Virus record (IMG/VR): IMGVR_UViG_3300015373_000050
Coordinates: 1 to 21,775 of that record
Source: a virus
Direction: 5' to 3' (one strand)
DNA length: 21,775 bases
Positions 15,624 through 21,775 of the stretch are shown piece by piece. The first letter of the stretch is position 1. Each line of letters starts with the position of its first letter. A program made the translations under genes and the position numbers. The notes under the pieces are model-generated. The model saw only the letters and a program-made list of their open reading frames with translations, did not search any database and was not told the origin of the DNA.

Positions 15624-16804
15624 CCGAGTACCACGTCGCCATCGACCACCTCGCATCCCCCGACCCGGACACCCCCGAGCATCAGGTGGAGACCACCTAC
15701 CTCGGTGTCGTCGACCAGGCCCACGTCGACGACGTCCGCGCCATCGCCGCCCTCGACGACTCGCCCCGGTTCGTGAAGGAGCACCCGCACATCGACGGCG
15801 CCTTCTGCGTGCTGCGCGACGACGGCGACCTGGACGTGTACGTGCCCGTCGGCGCCCCCGAGTACCGGGTGTACGAGCCGGACCCGGGCCCGAAGACGCA
15901 GATAGAGGGCGCCGACATGCCGCGCGGCGCCACCGCTGGCCTGGCCTACATCTCCGGCGTCACCCGGTTCGGCGACCAGTCCATCGGCGGCGCCATGGAC
16001 AGCCCCACCCGGCCCCCGCGGGCCGTGTGGCACACCACCGAATCCCCGGCTGGGGGCAACTACTTCTCCAGTGTTGCCGCCTACCTGATCCGGGTCGCCT
16101 CCGAGCCGCAGGTCATTTACGACCCTGTCACCGACCGGCTGGGCCAGTTCGGCCCGCTCACCCAGTCCGCCCGGGCCTTGCAGAACGACGGCTCCTACCG
16201 CACCAACCGGACCGGGAAGGTGTGTGTGCAAACCGAGGTCCTGGGGCGTGCGGCCAACCCATGGACGAACGGATTCGACCCGTCGAAGAAGCCGAACTTC
16301 CGGAAGCTGATCGCGGCCTTGCGCGGGCACGATATCCCCGACGTGTGGCCTGTGGGTAAGCCTCCGGCGACTCTGGCCGCTGCCACCAAGCGGCCGAAGA
16401 CGACGTGGGAGAACCAGGGCGGGCACTACGCGCACGGGCAGATCCGTGGGCAGAGCCACTGGGACCCGGGCGCTATCGACACCGACATCGTGCCGGGCAA
16501 GCCCGTTGTGGAGACCAAGCCGGCCCCGTCCACGCCGTCCAAGCCGTCCGTGCACTACGAGCCGTTCCCCGGCAGCGGGTTCTTCCACCCGGGGCGGCAC
16601 AGCCCCATCATCACCGCCCTCGGCCGCCGCCTGGTCGCGCTCGGCTTCGGCAAGCACTACAACTCCGGGCCTGGTCCGGACTGGACGAACGCCGACCGGG
16701 CCAACGTGCGCGACTTCCAGTTGTCGCGGGTCGATCTGCGCGGCGATGCCGACGGCATCCCCGGGCCGAAGACCTGGGCAGCGCTCAGGGTCCCGAAGGT
16801 CTGA
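15620..16804 (+). CDS. Endolysin: N-acetylmuramoyl-L-alanine amidase with cell-wall-binding domain
   Basis: This 394-residue protein would cut the amide bond between muramic acid and the stem peptide. Residues about 135-295 form an Amidase_2-like zinc domain: His138 in VWHTTES, Gln204 and Glu206 in VQTEVLG, His280 and Asp282 in SHWDPGAID, giving the likely zinc ligands and catalytic Glu. A Pro/Lys/Ser linker (about 291-310) leads to a C-terminal peptidoglycan-binding-like domain (about 310-394: ALGRRLVALGFG, NVRDFQLSRV, GIPGPKTWAALRV). Residues 1 to about 125 form an extra acidic domain of unknown function. No signal peptide is seen, so export probably depends on the holin. Start ATG 15620 overlaps the peptidase stop. 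Confidence 0.9.
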   Translation: MTEYHVAIDHLASPDPDTPEHQVETTYLGVVDQAHVDDVRAIAALDDSPRFVKEHPHIDGAFCVLRDDGDLDVYVPVGAPEYRVYEPDPGPKTQIEGADMPRGATAGLAYISGVTRFGDQSIGGAMDSPTRPPRAVWHTTESPAGGNYFSSVAAYLIRVASEPQVIYDPVTDRLGQFGPLTQSARALQNDGSYRTNRTGKVCVQTEVLGRAANPWTNGFDPSKKPNFRKLIAALRGHDIPDVWPVGKPPATLAAATKRPKTTWENQGGHYAHGQIRGQSHWDPGAIDTDIVPGKPVVETKPAPSTPSKPSVHYEPFPGSGFFHPGRHSPIITALGRRLVALGFGKHYNSGPGPDWTNADRANVRDFQLSRVDLRGDADGIPGPKTWAALRVPKV

Positions 16805-16844
16805 TCCACCCACCCCCGCCACCACTCACACAAGGAGGCCCGTC

Positions 16845-17216
16845 GTGGCCGCATCACCGTTCAAGATCTTCGGGCGAGAGCCGTCCGTCATCCTCGGCGC
16901 CGTCGCGATCGTCGTGCAGTTCGTGTCCGCGTTCGTCATCAACGTCAGCCAGGACACCCAGACCGCCATCAACGCGGTCGCCGCCGCGCTGGTCGGTTTC
17001 ATCGTGGCCTACATGGTCCACGACGAGGGCGCCTTCGCCGCGTTCGTCGGCCTCGGGCAGGCCGCTCTCGCGCTGGCGATGAACCTGGGCCTGCACTGGT
17101 CGGGCGACAAACAGTCCGCGTTCATGGCGCTGTTCACGATCCTCGGCCAGTTCTGGCTGGTCCGGGACCGGGTCACCGCACCGGTCACCAAGGAAGGCCT
17201 GCGGCTGGCCGCTTGA
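16845..17216 (+). CDS. Holin candidate, multi-pass membrane protein
   Basis: This 123-residue protein starts at GTG 16845 with an excellent AAGGAGG six bases upstream, 40 bases after the endolysin. Four hydrophobic segments are visible at about residues 16-34 (ILGAVAIVVQFVSAFVI), 41-58 (AINAVAAALVGFIVAYMV), 63-82 (AFAAFVGLGQAALALAMNLG) and 91-106 (AFMALFTILGQFWLV), with short charged loops and a charged C-terminus. Size, number of segments and position after the endolysin fit an actinophage holin that permeabilises the membrane at lysis. The longer frame running left is a shadow of the endolysin. Confidence 0.8.
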   Translation: MAASPFKIFGREPSVILGAVAIVVQFVSAFVINVSQDTQTAINAVAAALVGFIVAYMVHDEGAFAAFVGLGQAALALAMNLGLHWSGDKQSAFMALFTILGQFWLVRDRVTAPVTKEGLRLAA

Positions 17217-17251
17217 CCGGCCTGCTCTAACACCCCCCACAGGAGCAGGAC

Positions 17252-17542
17252 ATGGGCGACGAGCCGACCCCCGGAGAAATGGTCCGGCGTCTCGAAGATC
17301 GGCTCGCCGACGTTCGCGATGACATCCAGCAGCTCGGCCGGCGCATGGACGAGAAGGTCGACCAACGGATCTACGACCTTCGACACGAGGCGCTGACCGG
17401 GCGGGTGTCCACGCTGGAAACCCTTCGCGAGAAAGACGCAGAGAAGTTGGTAGCCACCAGACGGTGGCTGATCGGAGCCGTTGTTGTGCCCCTGGTCGGA
17501 ATTCTCCTTCCGGTGATCATCCTCCTTGCCCGGGGGACGTGA
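17252..17542 (+). CDS. Coiled-coil protein with C-terminal membrane anchor, lysis-module accessory
   Basis: This 96-residue protein has a long charged helix (about residues 8-66, MVRRLEDRLADVRDDIQQLG and on) that should form a coiled coil, then a single hydrophobic segment at about 73-92 (WLIGAVVVPLVGILLPVIIL) and RGT at the end. This layout recurs in small proteins next to holins in actinophages and resembles XhlA-type lysis partners; an antiholin, second holin or lysis-timing role is possible. ATG 17252 follows AGGAG (17241-17245) by six bases. Its TGA overlaps the next ATG by one base (TGATG at 17540-17544). Confidence 0.75.
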   Translation: MGDEPTPGEMVRRLEDRLADVRDDIQQLGRRMDEKVDQRIYDLRHEALTGRVSTLETLREKDAEKLVATRRWLIGAVVVPLVGILLPVIILLARGT

Positions 17543-18222
17543 TGACCAGGGCACAGATACGAGCTCAGGAACGACGGTGGCGGCGCGGGGACAGCCTGGC
17601 ACTCCTCGCGGCCGTCATCCTCGGTGTCGCCCTGGCATGGATCCTTCTGGCCGTTCAGGGCCTACAGGACGAGCTGCGCACGTCCAACGACGCCCGGGAT
17701 GCGCTGGCCCGGCAGGTGCGATCGCTTGGTGGTACGCCGGTGGCGGGGCCGCCGGGCAGCCGTGGCGAGCCGGGGAAGACGGTGATCGGTGCGCGCGGGC
17801 CGTCAGGACCGCCGGGCCCGTCGGGTAAGCCAGCACCCACCATCACGCCCAGTCCCGGCCCCAGCGGACCTGCTGGACCCTCGGGAGCGCCGGGAGCGGA
17901 CTCCACCGTGCCCGGCCCGGTCGGACCAACCGGCCCGACCGGGCCGGCAGGACAGGACGGTGCGGCCGGGCAGGACGGAAGCGACGGGAAGAACGGGGCC
18001 CCGCCGTCGTCGTGGACGTACACCGACCAGGACGGCAACGAATACCAGTGCGTGCCCGTCGACGACTTCGACCCCGACAACCCCCGCTACCGGTGCACGC
18101 AGACCTCCACCGCAAGCCCGGGCCCATCGCCCTCACCCAGCGACACGCCGTCCCCGAGCGACAGCCCCACCTCCACTGGTCTGCTGCCGCTGACCATCGC
18201 CGACCGCCGCCGCAGTAGCTAG
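17542..18222 (+). CDS. Membrane-anchored collagen-like protein
   Basis: This 226-residue protein has an Arg-rich N-terminus (RAQERRWRR), a membrane helix at about residues 19-42 (LALLAAVILGVALAWILL), a short coiled-coil-like stem (43-65), a collagen-like Gly-X-Y region at about 69-154 in three runs with two interruptions, a small domain with Cys170 and Cys185 (possible disulphide), a Ser/Pro linker, and a terminal LLPLTIADRRRSS. The positive-inside rule puts the collagen part outside the membrane. It should form a trimer. ATG 17542 (or GTG 17539) overlaps the previous stop. Function is unknown; it could act in lysis, in the cell wall, or in excluding other phages. A virion role is less likely because of the anchor. 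Confidence 0.75.
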   Translation: MTRAQIRAQERRWRRGDSLALLAAVILGVALAWILLAVQGLQDELRTSNDARDALARQVRSLGGTPVAGPPGSRGEPGKTVIGARGPSGPPGPSGKPAPTITPSPGPSGPAGPSGAPGADSTVPGPVGPTGPTGPAGQDGAAGQDGSDGKNGAPPSSWTYTDQDGNEYQCVPVDDFDPDNPRYRCTQTSTASPGPSPSPSDTPSPSDSPTSTGLLPLTIADRRRSS

Positions 18223-18232
18223 GAGACTCACG

Positions 18233-20989
18233 ATGACCACGGTGAACGGGAAGCTGCTCGGGGCGGAGCGCCCGGAGCGGGTGGAGATGGTCGCCACCCT
18301 CGTCGACGTGACCGGGAAGACGGCGGTCGGCTACGTGCCCTCCCTCGAGGGCGAGCTGGTCCGCCCGGTGCCCATCCGCCCGGACAGCACCGGCACCTGG
18401 ACGGCCACCCTGACCGCGAACGCGCTGATCACCTCCCAGGCGGGGGACACCCTGTGGGCGGTGCAGGAGGGCCGGGCCAGGGACGGCAGCCCGATCCTCA
18501 CCTACATCGCCGTCCCCGAGACGGGCGGCCCCTACTGGGCGGGGGAGATCCTCGCCGATCTGTCGTCCACGCAGACCGGGGACAGCACCGTCCTCTACCT
18601 GGCCGGGCCTTCCGGGACGGACGGGGCGTCGGCCTACCAGGTGGCTGTGGCCAACGGCTTCACCGGTACCGAGACGGAGTGGCTGGCCTCCCTGGTCGGG
18701 CCGCAGGGTGCCCCGGGCTCCGGGGGCGGCGCCGTCGACAGCGTCAACACCCTCACCGGGGATGTGGTCCTGGACGCGGCAGCGGTCGGTGCTGACCCAG
18801 CCGGGGCGGCATCCGCAGCACAGTCCGCAGCTGTGACGGCGGCGGCCACGGATGCCACCGCCAAGGTGACCGCCCACACCGGCGCTACGGACCCGCACGG
18901 CGACCGGGCGGCCGCGGCGGCCGCGCTCAGTGCACACACCGGCGACACCACCGACGTGCACGGCATCCCGGACACGGCATCCCTCGAGACATCCGCCGGC
19001 GCCCAGGCGAAGGCCGACACAGCCCAGACGGCCGCGACCACCACGGCAGCCTCCGACGCGACCGCGAAGGTGGCCGCACACGTTGCCGCCACCGATCCGC
19101 ACGGCGACCGCGCTGCCGCATCGAGCGCCCTGACCGCCCACGCCGCCGACTCCACCAACGTGCACGGCATCACCGACACCGCGCTCCTCGAGACGACGGC
19201 CGGCGCGCAGGCGAAAGCGGACGCCGCGCAGACCGCGGCCACCAGTACGGCCGCGAGCGACGCCACGGCGAAGGTGAGCACGCACACGGGCGCATCGGAT
19301 CCGCACGGGGACCGCGCCTACGCCGACTCGGCGAAGCTCGCCAAGACGGCCAACCTGTCCGACCTTGCCAACACCGCCACGGCCCGAACGAACCTGGGCC
19401 TCGGCGGGGCGGCCACGCTCGCCGTGGGCACCGCCTCCGGGACAGTGGCCGCAGGGGACGACAGCCGCATCACCGGTGCGGCACAGAAGGCCTCCAACCT
19501 GTCCGACCTTGGCTCCGCGTCCACGGCCCGCACCAACCTCGGCCTCGGCGGGGCTGCGCTGCTGAACGTGGGCACCAGCGCGGGCACTGTGGCGGCAGGC
19601 GACGACGCCCGCATCACAGGCGCCCTACCGGCCACGGGCGGCACCATCACCGGCGACCTCGAGGTGGCGGGCCGTCTGACCACGGCCGGGTTCGCCCTGC
19701 CGCTCACACCGCCCGCATCCGCCAGGCCCGCCTGGCGGGACGCCTCCAGCATTGTGACGCTGATGCAGTCCGGGCACGGCTGGACCACCTCGGGCACCGT
19801 CGGATCGTCGAACCTCAACGACACCAGCACCTACGCCAAGGGCACCCAGTGCGCCACGATCACCACCGCAGGCGGCGGCGCGGGAGCCAACCTTCAAAAG
19901 CTCGGCATGACGGCCCTCGACCTGACCGGCAAGGCGGTCCGCCTGCTGCTGAAGATCGACGACATCACCCACGTCAGCTTCTTGAACTTCTTCGCCGGCA
20001 CCAGTTCCCTGGCCAACAACTTCAAGTGGATCGCCCAGCGGGCGACCTCAACAAGCTCGCAGAACTGGATTCAGTCGGGGGAGTGGGTGCTCCTCACCCT
20101 GTCCTGGGCGGACGTGAACGCGGCCTCCGGCTCCTACAGCCTGTCCTCCACAGGTGTGCCGTCGACGACGTCCGGGTTCACGGACATGCGGGTGCAGGCC
20201 GTCGACGACGCGGGCGGCACCGTCACCCTCCACGTACAGTCCGTCGAACTGGTCGCGGACACCAGCGAAACCTTCCCCAACGGCGTCGTCTCCATCACCT
20301 TCGACGACTCCTACGACACCGCGTACAACCTCGCCCGCCCCGTGATGGAGAACCTGGGGCAGCGGGGCACCCTGTACACGATCGCCGACGCCATCGGCCA
20401 GTCCGGTTTCCAGACCCTGGCCCAGTTGAAAACCCTGGACCGGGTGGGCTGGGAGATCGCCGGGCACGCCTACACCCGCGCCAAACACGACGTCGGCTAC
20501 AACACGCTGACCGGCCGGGAGGTCGGCGACGAGCTACGCAACCTGCGGGCCTGGCTGGTGTCCAACGGGTTCACGTCCGCCCAGTTCTCCTACCCGCGCG
20601 GTTTCTTCGGGCAGACCACCGACGGCGCCAACATCGAGGAACTCGCCCGCCAGTACTTCTCCACCGGTCGGTCCATCAACTACGACTCCACCATCGAAAG
20701 CTTCCCGCCGCCGATGCCGTCCCGGATGCGCGCCGTGTCGTCCATCGGCTCCGTCATCGGGTCGGGCAACCGCGCCTACCCCGCCAACCTGGTCGGTGCG
20801 GGCGGCCTTCTGGACCGCTGCCAGCTCGAGGGCTCCTGGCTCCAACTCACCTTCCACAAGATCGTGTCCGGGACCGCGTCCGTCACCACCGAATGCTCCG
20901 TCACCGACTTCACCACGATCATGAACGGGATCGCGTCCCGCAACATCCCCGTCCGCACCGTTGACGACGTTATCCGCAACTACAAGTAA
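18233..20989 (+). CDS. Tail fibre/spike with C-terminal polysaccharide deacetylase domain
   Basis: This 918-residue protein has AGGAG seven bases before ATG 18233. Domains: about 1-120 beta-rich attachment domain; about 125-170 short collagen-like turns around a SAYQVAVANGFTGTETEW motif common in phage fibres; about 200-370 a 68-residue repeat with DPHGDR; about 373-470 a 48-residue repeat (NLSDL, TARTNLGLGGAA); a TGGTITGDLEVAG neck; about 498-685 a jelly-roll-like binding domain; and about 686-918 a NodB-type deacetylase. Catalytic elements seen are TFDDS (Asp691, Asp692), GHAYTRAKH (His745, His752), YPRGFF (788-792) and LTFHK (His875). It would bind and deacetylate a host surface glycan. 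The second motif departs from the usual HxxxH. Confidence 0.88.
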   Translation: MTTVNGKLLGAERPERVEMVATLVDVTGKTAVGYVPSLEGELVRPVPIRPDSTGTWTATLTANALITSQAGDTLWAVQEGRARDGSPILTYIAVPETGGPYWAGEILADLSSTQTGDSTVLYLAGPSGTDGASAYQVAVANGFTGTETEWLASLVGPQGAPGSGGGAVDSVNTLTGDVVLDAAAVGADPAGAASAAQSAAVTAAATDATAKVTAHTGATDPHGDRAAAAAALSAHTGDTTDVHGIPDTASLETSAGAQAKADTAQTAATTTAASDATAKVAAHVAATDPHGDRAAASSALTAHAADSTNVHGITDTALLETTAGAQAKADAAQTAATSTAASDATAKVSTHTGASDPHGDRAYADSAKLAKTANLSDLANTATARTNLGLGGAATLAVGTASGTVAAGDDSRITGAAQKASNLSDLGSASTARTNLGLGGAALLNVGTSAGTVAAGDDARITGALPATGGTITGDLEVAGRLTTAGFALPLTPPASARPAWRDASSIVTLMQSGHGWTTSGTVGSSNLNDTSTYAKGTQCATITTAGGGAGANLQKLGMTALDLTGKAVRLLLKIDDITHVSFLNFFAGTSSLANNFKWIAQRATSTSSQNWIQSGEWVLLTLSWADVNAASGSYSLSSTGVPSTTSGFTDMRVQAVDDAGGTVTLHVQSVELVADTSETFPNGVVSITFDDSYDTAYNLARPVMENLGQRGTLYTIADAIGQSGFQTLAQLKTLDRVGWEIAGHAYTRAKHDVGYNTLTGREVGDELRNLRAWLVSNGFTSAQFSYPRGFFGQTTDGANIEELARQYFSTGRSINYDSTIESFPPPMPSRMRAVSSIGSVIGSGNRAYPANLVGAGGLLDRCQLEGSWLQLTFHKIVSGTASVTTECSVTDFTTIMNGIASRNIPVRTVDDVIRNYK
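18845..19325 (+). repeat. 68-residue (204-bp) tandem repeat in the deacetylase fibre
   Basis: The DPHGDR codons start at 18890, 19094 and 19298, exactly 204 bases apart. Each full unit also holds VHGIxDTAxLET and an AGAQAKADxAQTAA helix followed by a DATAKV stretch. The third copy breaks off after DPHGDR. The spacing is precise and the DNA is similar but not identical. Confidence 0.9.
19352..19625 (+). repeat. 48-residue (144-bp) two-copy repeat in the deacetylase fibre
   Basis: NLSDL starts at 19352 and again at 19496, 144 bases apart. Both units read NLSDLxxxxTARTNLGLGGAAxLxVGTxxGTVAAGDDxRITGA, a motif shared with many phage fibres. Confidence 0.88.
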
Positions 20990-21002
20990 AGGGCGGCCTG
21001 CC

Positions 21003-21659
21003 ATGACCCTCCAGGACATCCCCCTCGCATGGTCCCGCCTGCGCACCGCCTGGCAGCTCGCCGGGAACGCCGCCATCACCGGCAACCTGACCGTGGACGG
21101 CACACTGACCGCCACCGGCAACACCCTGGGGCAATCCACTCCGTCCGCCCACGGCATCGCCGCCTGGGCCTACGACCCGGCCCTGGCCGTCAACTCCACC
21201 CAGCTGACCGCCGGGACCCTGTACCTGGTCCGCGTGAACATCGCCGCCAACGTGACCGCCACGAAAATCTACTGGTGGGTGGCAAACACGGGGTCCGGGG
21301 CCACCACCAACGGAAACTGGGTGGGCTTGTACAACTCGTCCGGGGTGCTGCTGACGTCGGCGAACGTGGACAGCGGCTTCTCCTCGGCCACGCTGAAGAC
21401 CACCACGGTCACCGGGACGGCGCTGGCGGCCGGGTCGTTCTACTGGGTGGGCCTGCTGTTCAATGCGTCGGTCACGCCTACGCTGACCCGCGGTAGCGGC
21501 TGGACGGGTGTGGACACGGCGGCGAACATCGGCCTGTCGGCAGCCCAGTACCGGTTCGCGAAGAACGGCACCGGATTGACCACGCTGCCGTCGTCGCTTA
21601 CGCCGGGGTCGAATGTTGGGTCGGACATTGCCGGGCCGTGGGTGGCGGTGGGCGCCTGA
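21003..21659 (+). CDS. Fibre-tip-like tail protein, probable receptor-binding domain
   Basis: This 218-residue protein starts at ATG 21003, 13 bases after the deacetylase fibre, with AAAGGG upstream. A short helical N-terminus (LAWSRLRTAWQLAG) leads to a NAAITGNLTVDGTLTATGNT neck resembling that of the preceding fibre, then a beta-rich domain of about 165 residues (LTAGTLYLVRVNIAANVTAT; NGNWVGLYNSSGVLLTS; AAGSFYWVGLLFNAS). Such domains form trimeric receptor-binding tips. It has no catalytic motif that I can see. It may assemble with the preceding fibre, being coupled in the same operon. The product may equally be a separate short fibre. Confidence 0.72.
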   Translation: MTLQDIPLAWSRLRTAWQLAGNAAITGNLTVDGTLTATGNTLGQSTPSAHGIAAWAYDPALAVNSTQLTAGTLYLVRVNIAANVTATKIYWWVANTGSGATTNGNWVGLYNSSGVLLTSANVDSGFSSATLKTTTVTGTALAAGSFYWVGLLFNASVTPTLTRGSGWTGVDTAANIGLSAAQYRFAKNGTGLTTLPSSLTPGSNVGSDIAGPWVAVGA

Positions 21660-21732
21660 CCGCCGAACTGGGCCGCCAGGTAGCCCGGTGTTGTTGTCGG
21701 TGGCTGGCACTACCGTGGGGCCGATCAAGGCT

Positions 21733-21752
21733 CCTGAGCCCTGGGCCTCAGG
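21733..21752 (+). terminator. Candidate hairpin terminator at the end of the late genes
   Basis: The arms CCTGAG (21733-21738) and CTCAGG (21747-21752) pair perfectly; after one C-C mismatch two more G-C pairs close a small two-base loop. It lies 73 bases after the last stop codon, with no downstream T-run within the window. The rest of 21660-21775 shows no gene. Confidence 0.4.
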
Positions 21753-21775
21753 TAGTCGACCAACAGGCGGGGACG

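Noticed and set aside
17746-18000. Collagen-like gene as a virion fibre
   Set aside because: The strong N-terminal membrane helix with preceding Arg cluster and the place in the lysis block favour a host membrane location, though virion presence is not excluded.
21691-21716. TTGTTG ... TACCGT as a promoter near the right edge
   Set aside because: The spacing is only 14 bases and no downstream gene is visible in the window.

Overview
The window is a run of late genes from a tailed bacteriophage or prophage with a siphovirus-type tail (long, non-contractile). Every convincing gene is on the + strand. Base composition is very GC-rich with strong G/C bias at third codon positions, and GTG starts are frequent. 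The protein families (a DUF6093-like connector, an amidase endolysin with an HWDPG motif and a C-terminal cell-wall-binding domain, collagen-like and zinc-ribbon small proteins) suggest a phage of Streptomyces or a close actinobacterial relative. No integrase, repressor, replication gene or tRNA is present, so temperate versus virulent lifestyle cannot be decided here.

Layout. 1-2157: end of the head module and the neck (3' end of an unidentified structural gene, a small basic protein nested in it, a short unknown protein, a DUF6093-like connector, an HK97 gp10-like protein, a tail-terminator-like protein). 2158-4057: major tail protein, flanked on both sides by strongly structured intergenic RNA, then the tail-assembly chaperone pair made by a -1 programmed frameshift at GGGAAAA. 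4079-14275: tape measure (1470 aa), distal tail protein, two minor tail/baseplate proteins and a 949-aa fibre built of decapeptide repeats with a jelly-roll-like domain set into them. 14305-14637: a small proline-rich zinc-ribbon protein. 14805-18222: lysis module, with a papain-like cysteine peptidase coupled by ATGA to a zinc amidase endolysin, a multi-pass holin candidate, a coiled-coil single-pass membrane protein and a membrane-anchored collagen-like protein. 18233-21659: a second receptor-binding module, a 918-aa fibre ending in a polysaccharide-deacetylase domain and a 218-aa fibre-tip-like protein. A hairpin near the right edge may end the transcription unit.

How the genes work together. 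The neck proteins close the filled head and cap the tail tube. The tail protein polymerises around the tape measure with help from the chaperones. The distal tail protein, minor tail proteins and the two fibre modules form the host-recognition tip. The fibre deacetylase probably modifies a surface or wall glycan during adsorption. At the end of infection the peptidase, amidase and membrane proteins would break down the envelope. Most genes overlap by 1-11 bases or are separated by fewer than 40, consistent with one or a few long late transcripts. The least ordinary features are the peptidase-amidase pair, the membrane collagen, the enzyme-bearing fibre behind the lysis genes, the competing hairpins over the major tail protein ribosome-binding site, and the fully nested gene at the left edge.
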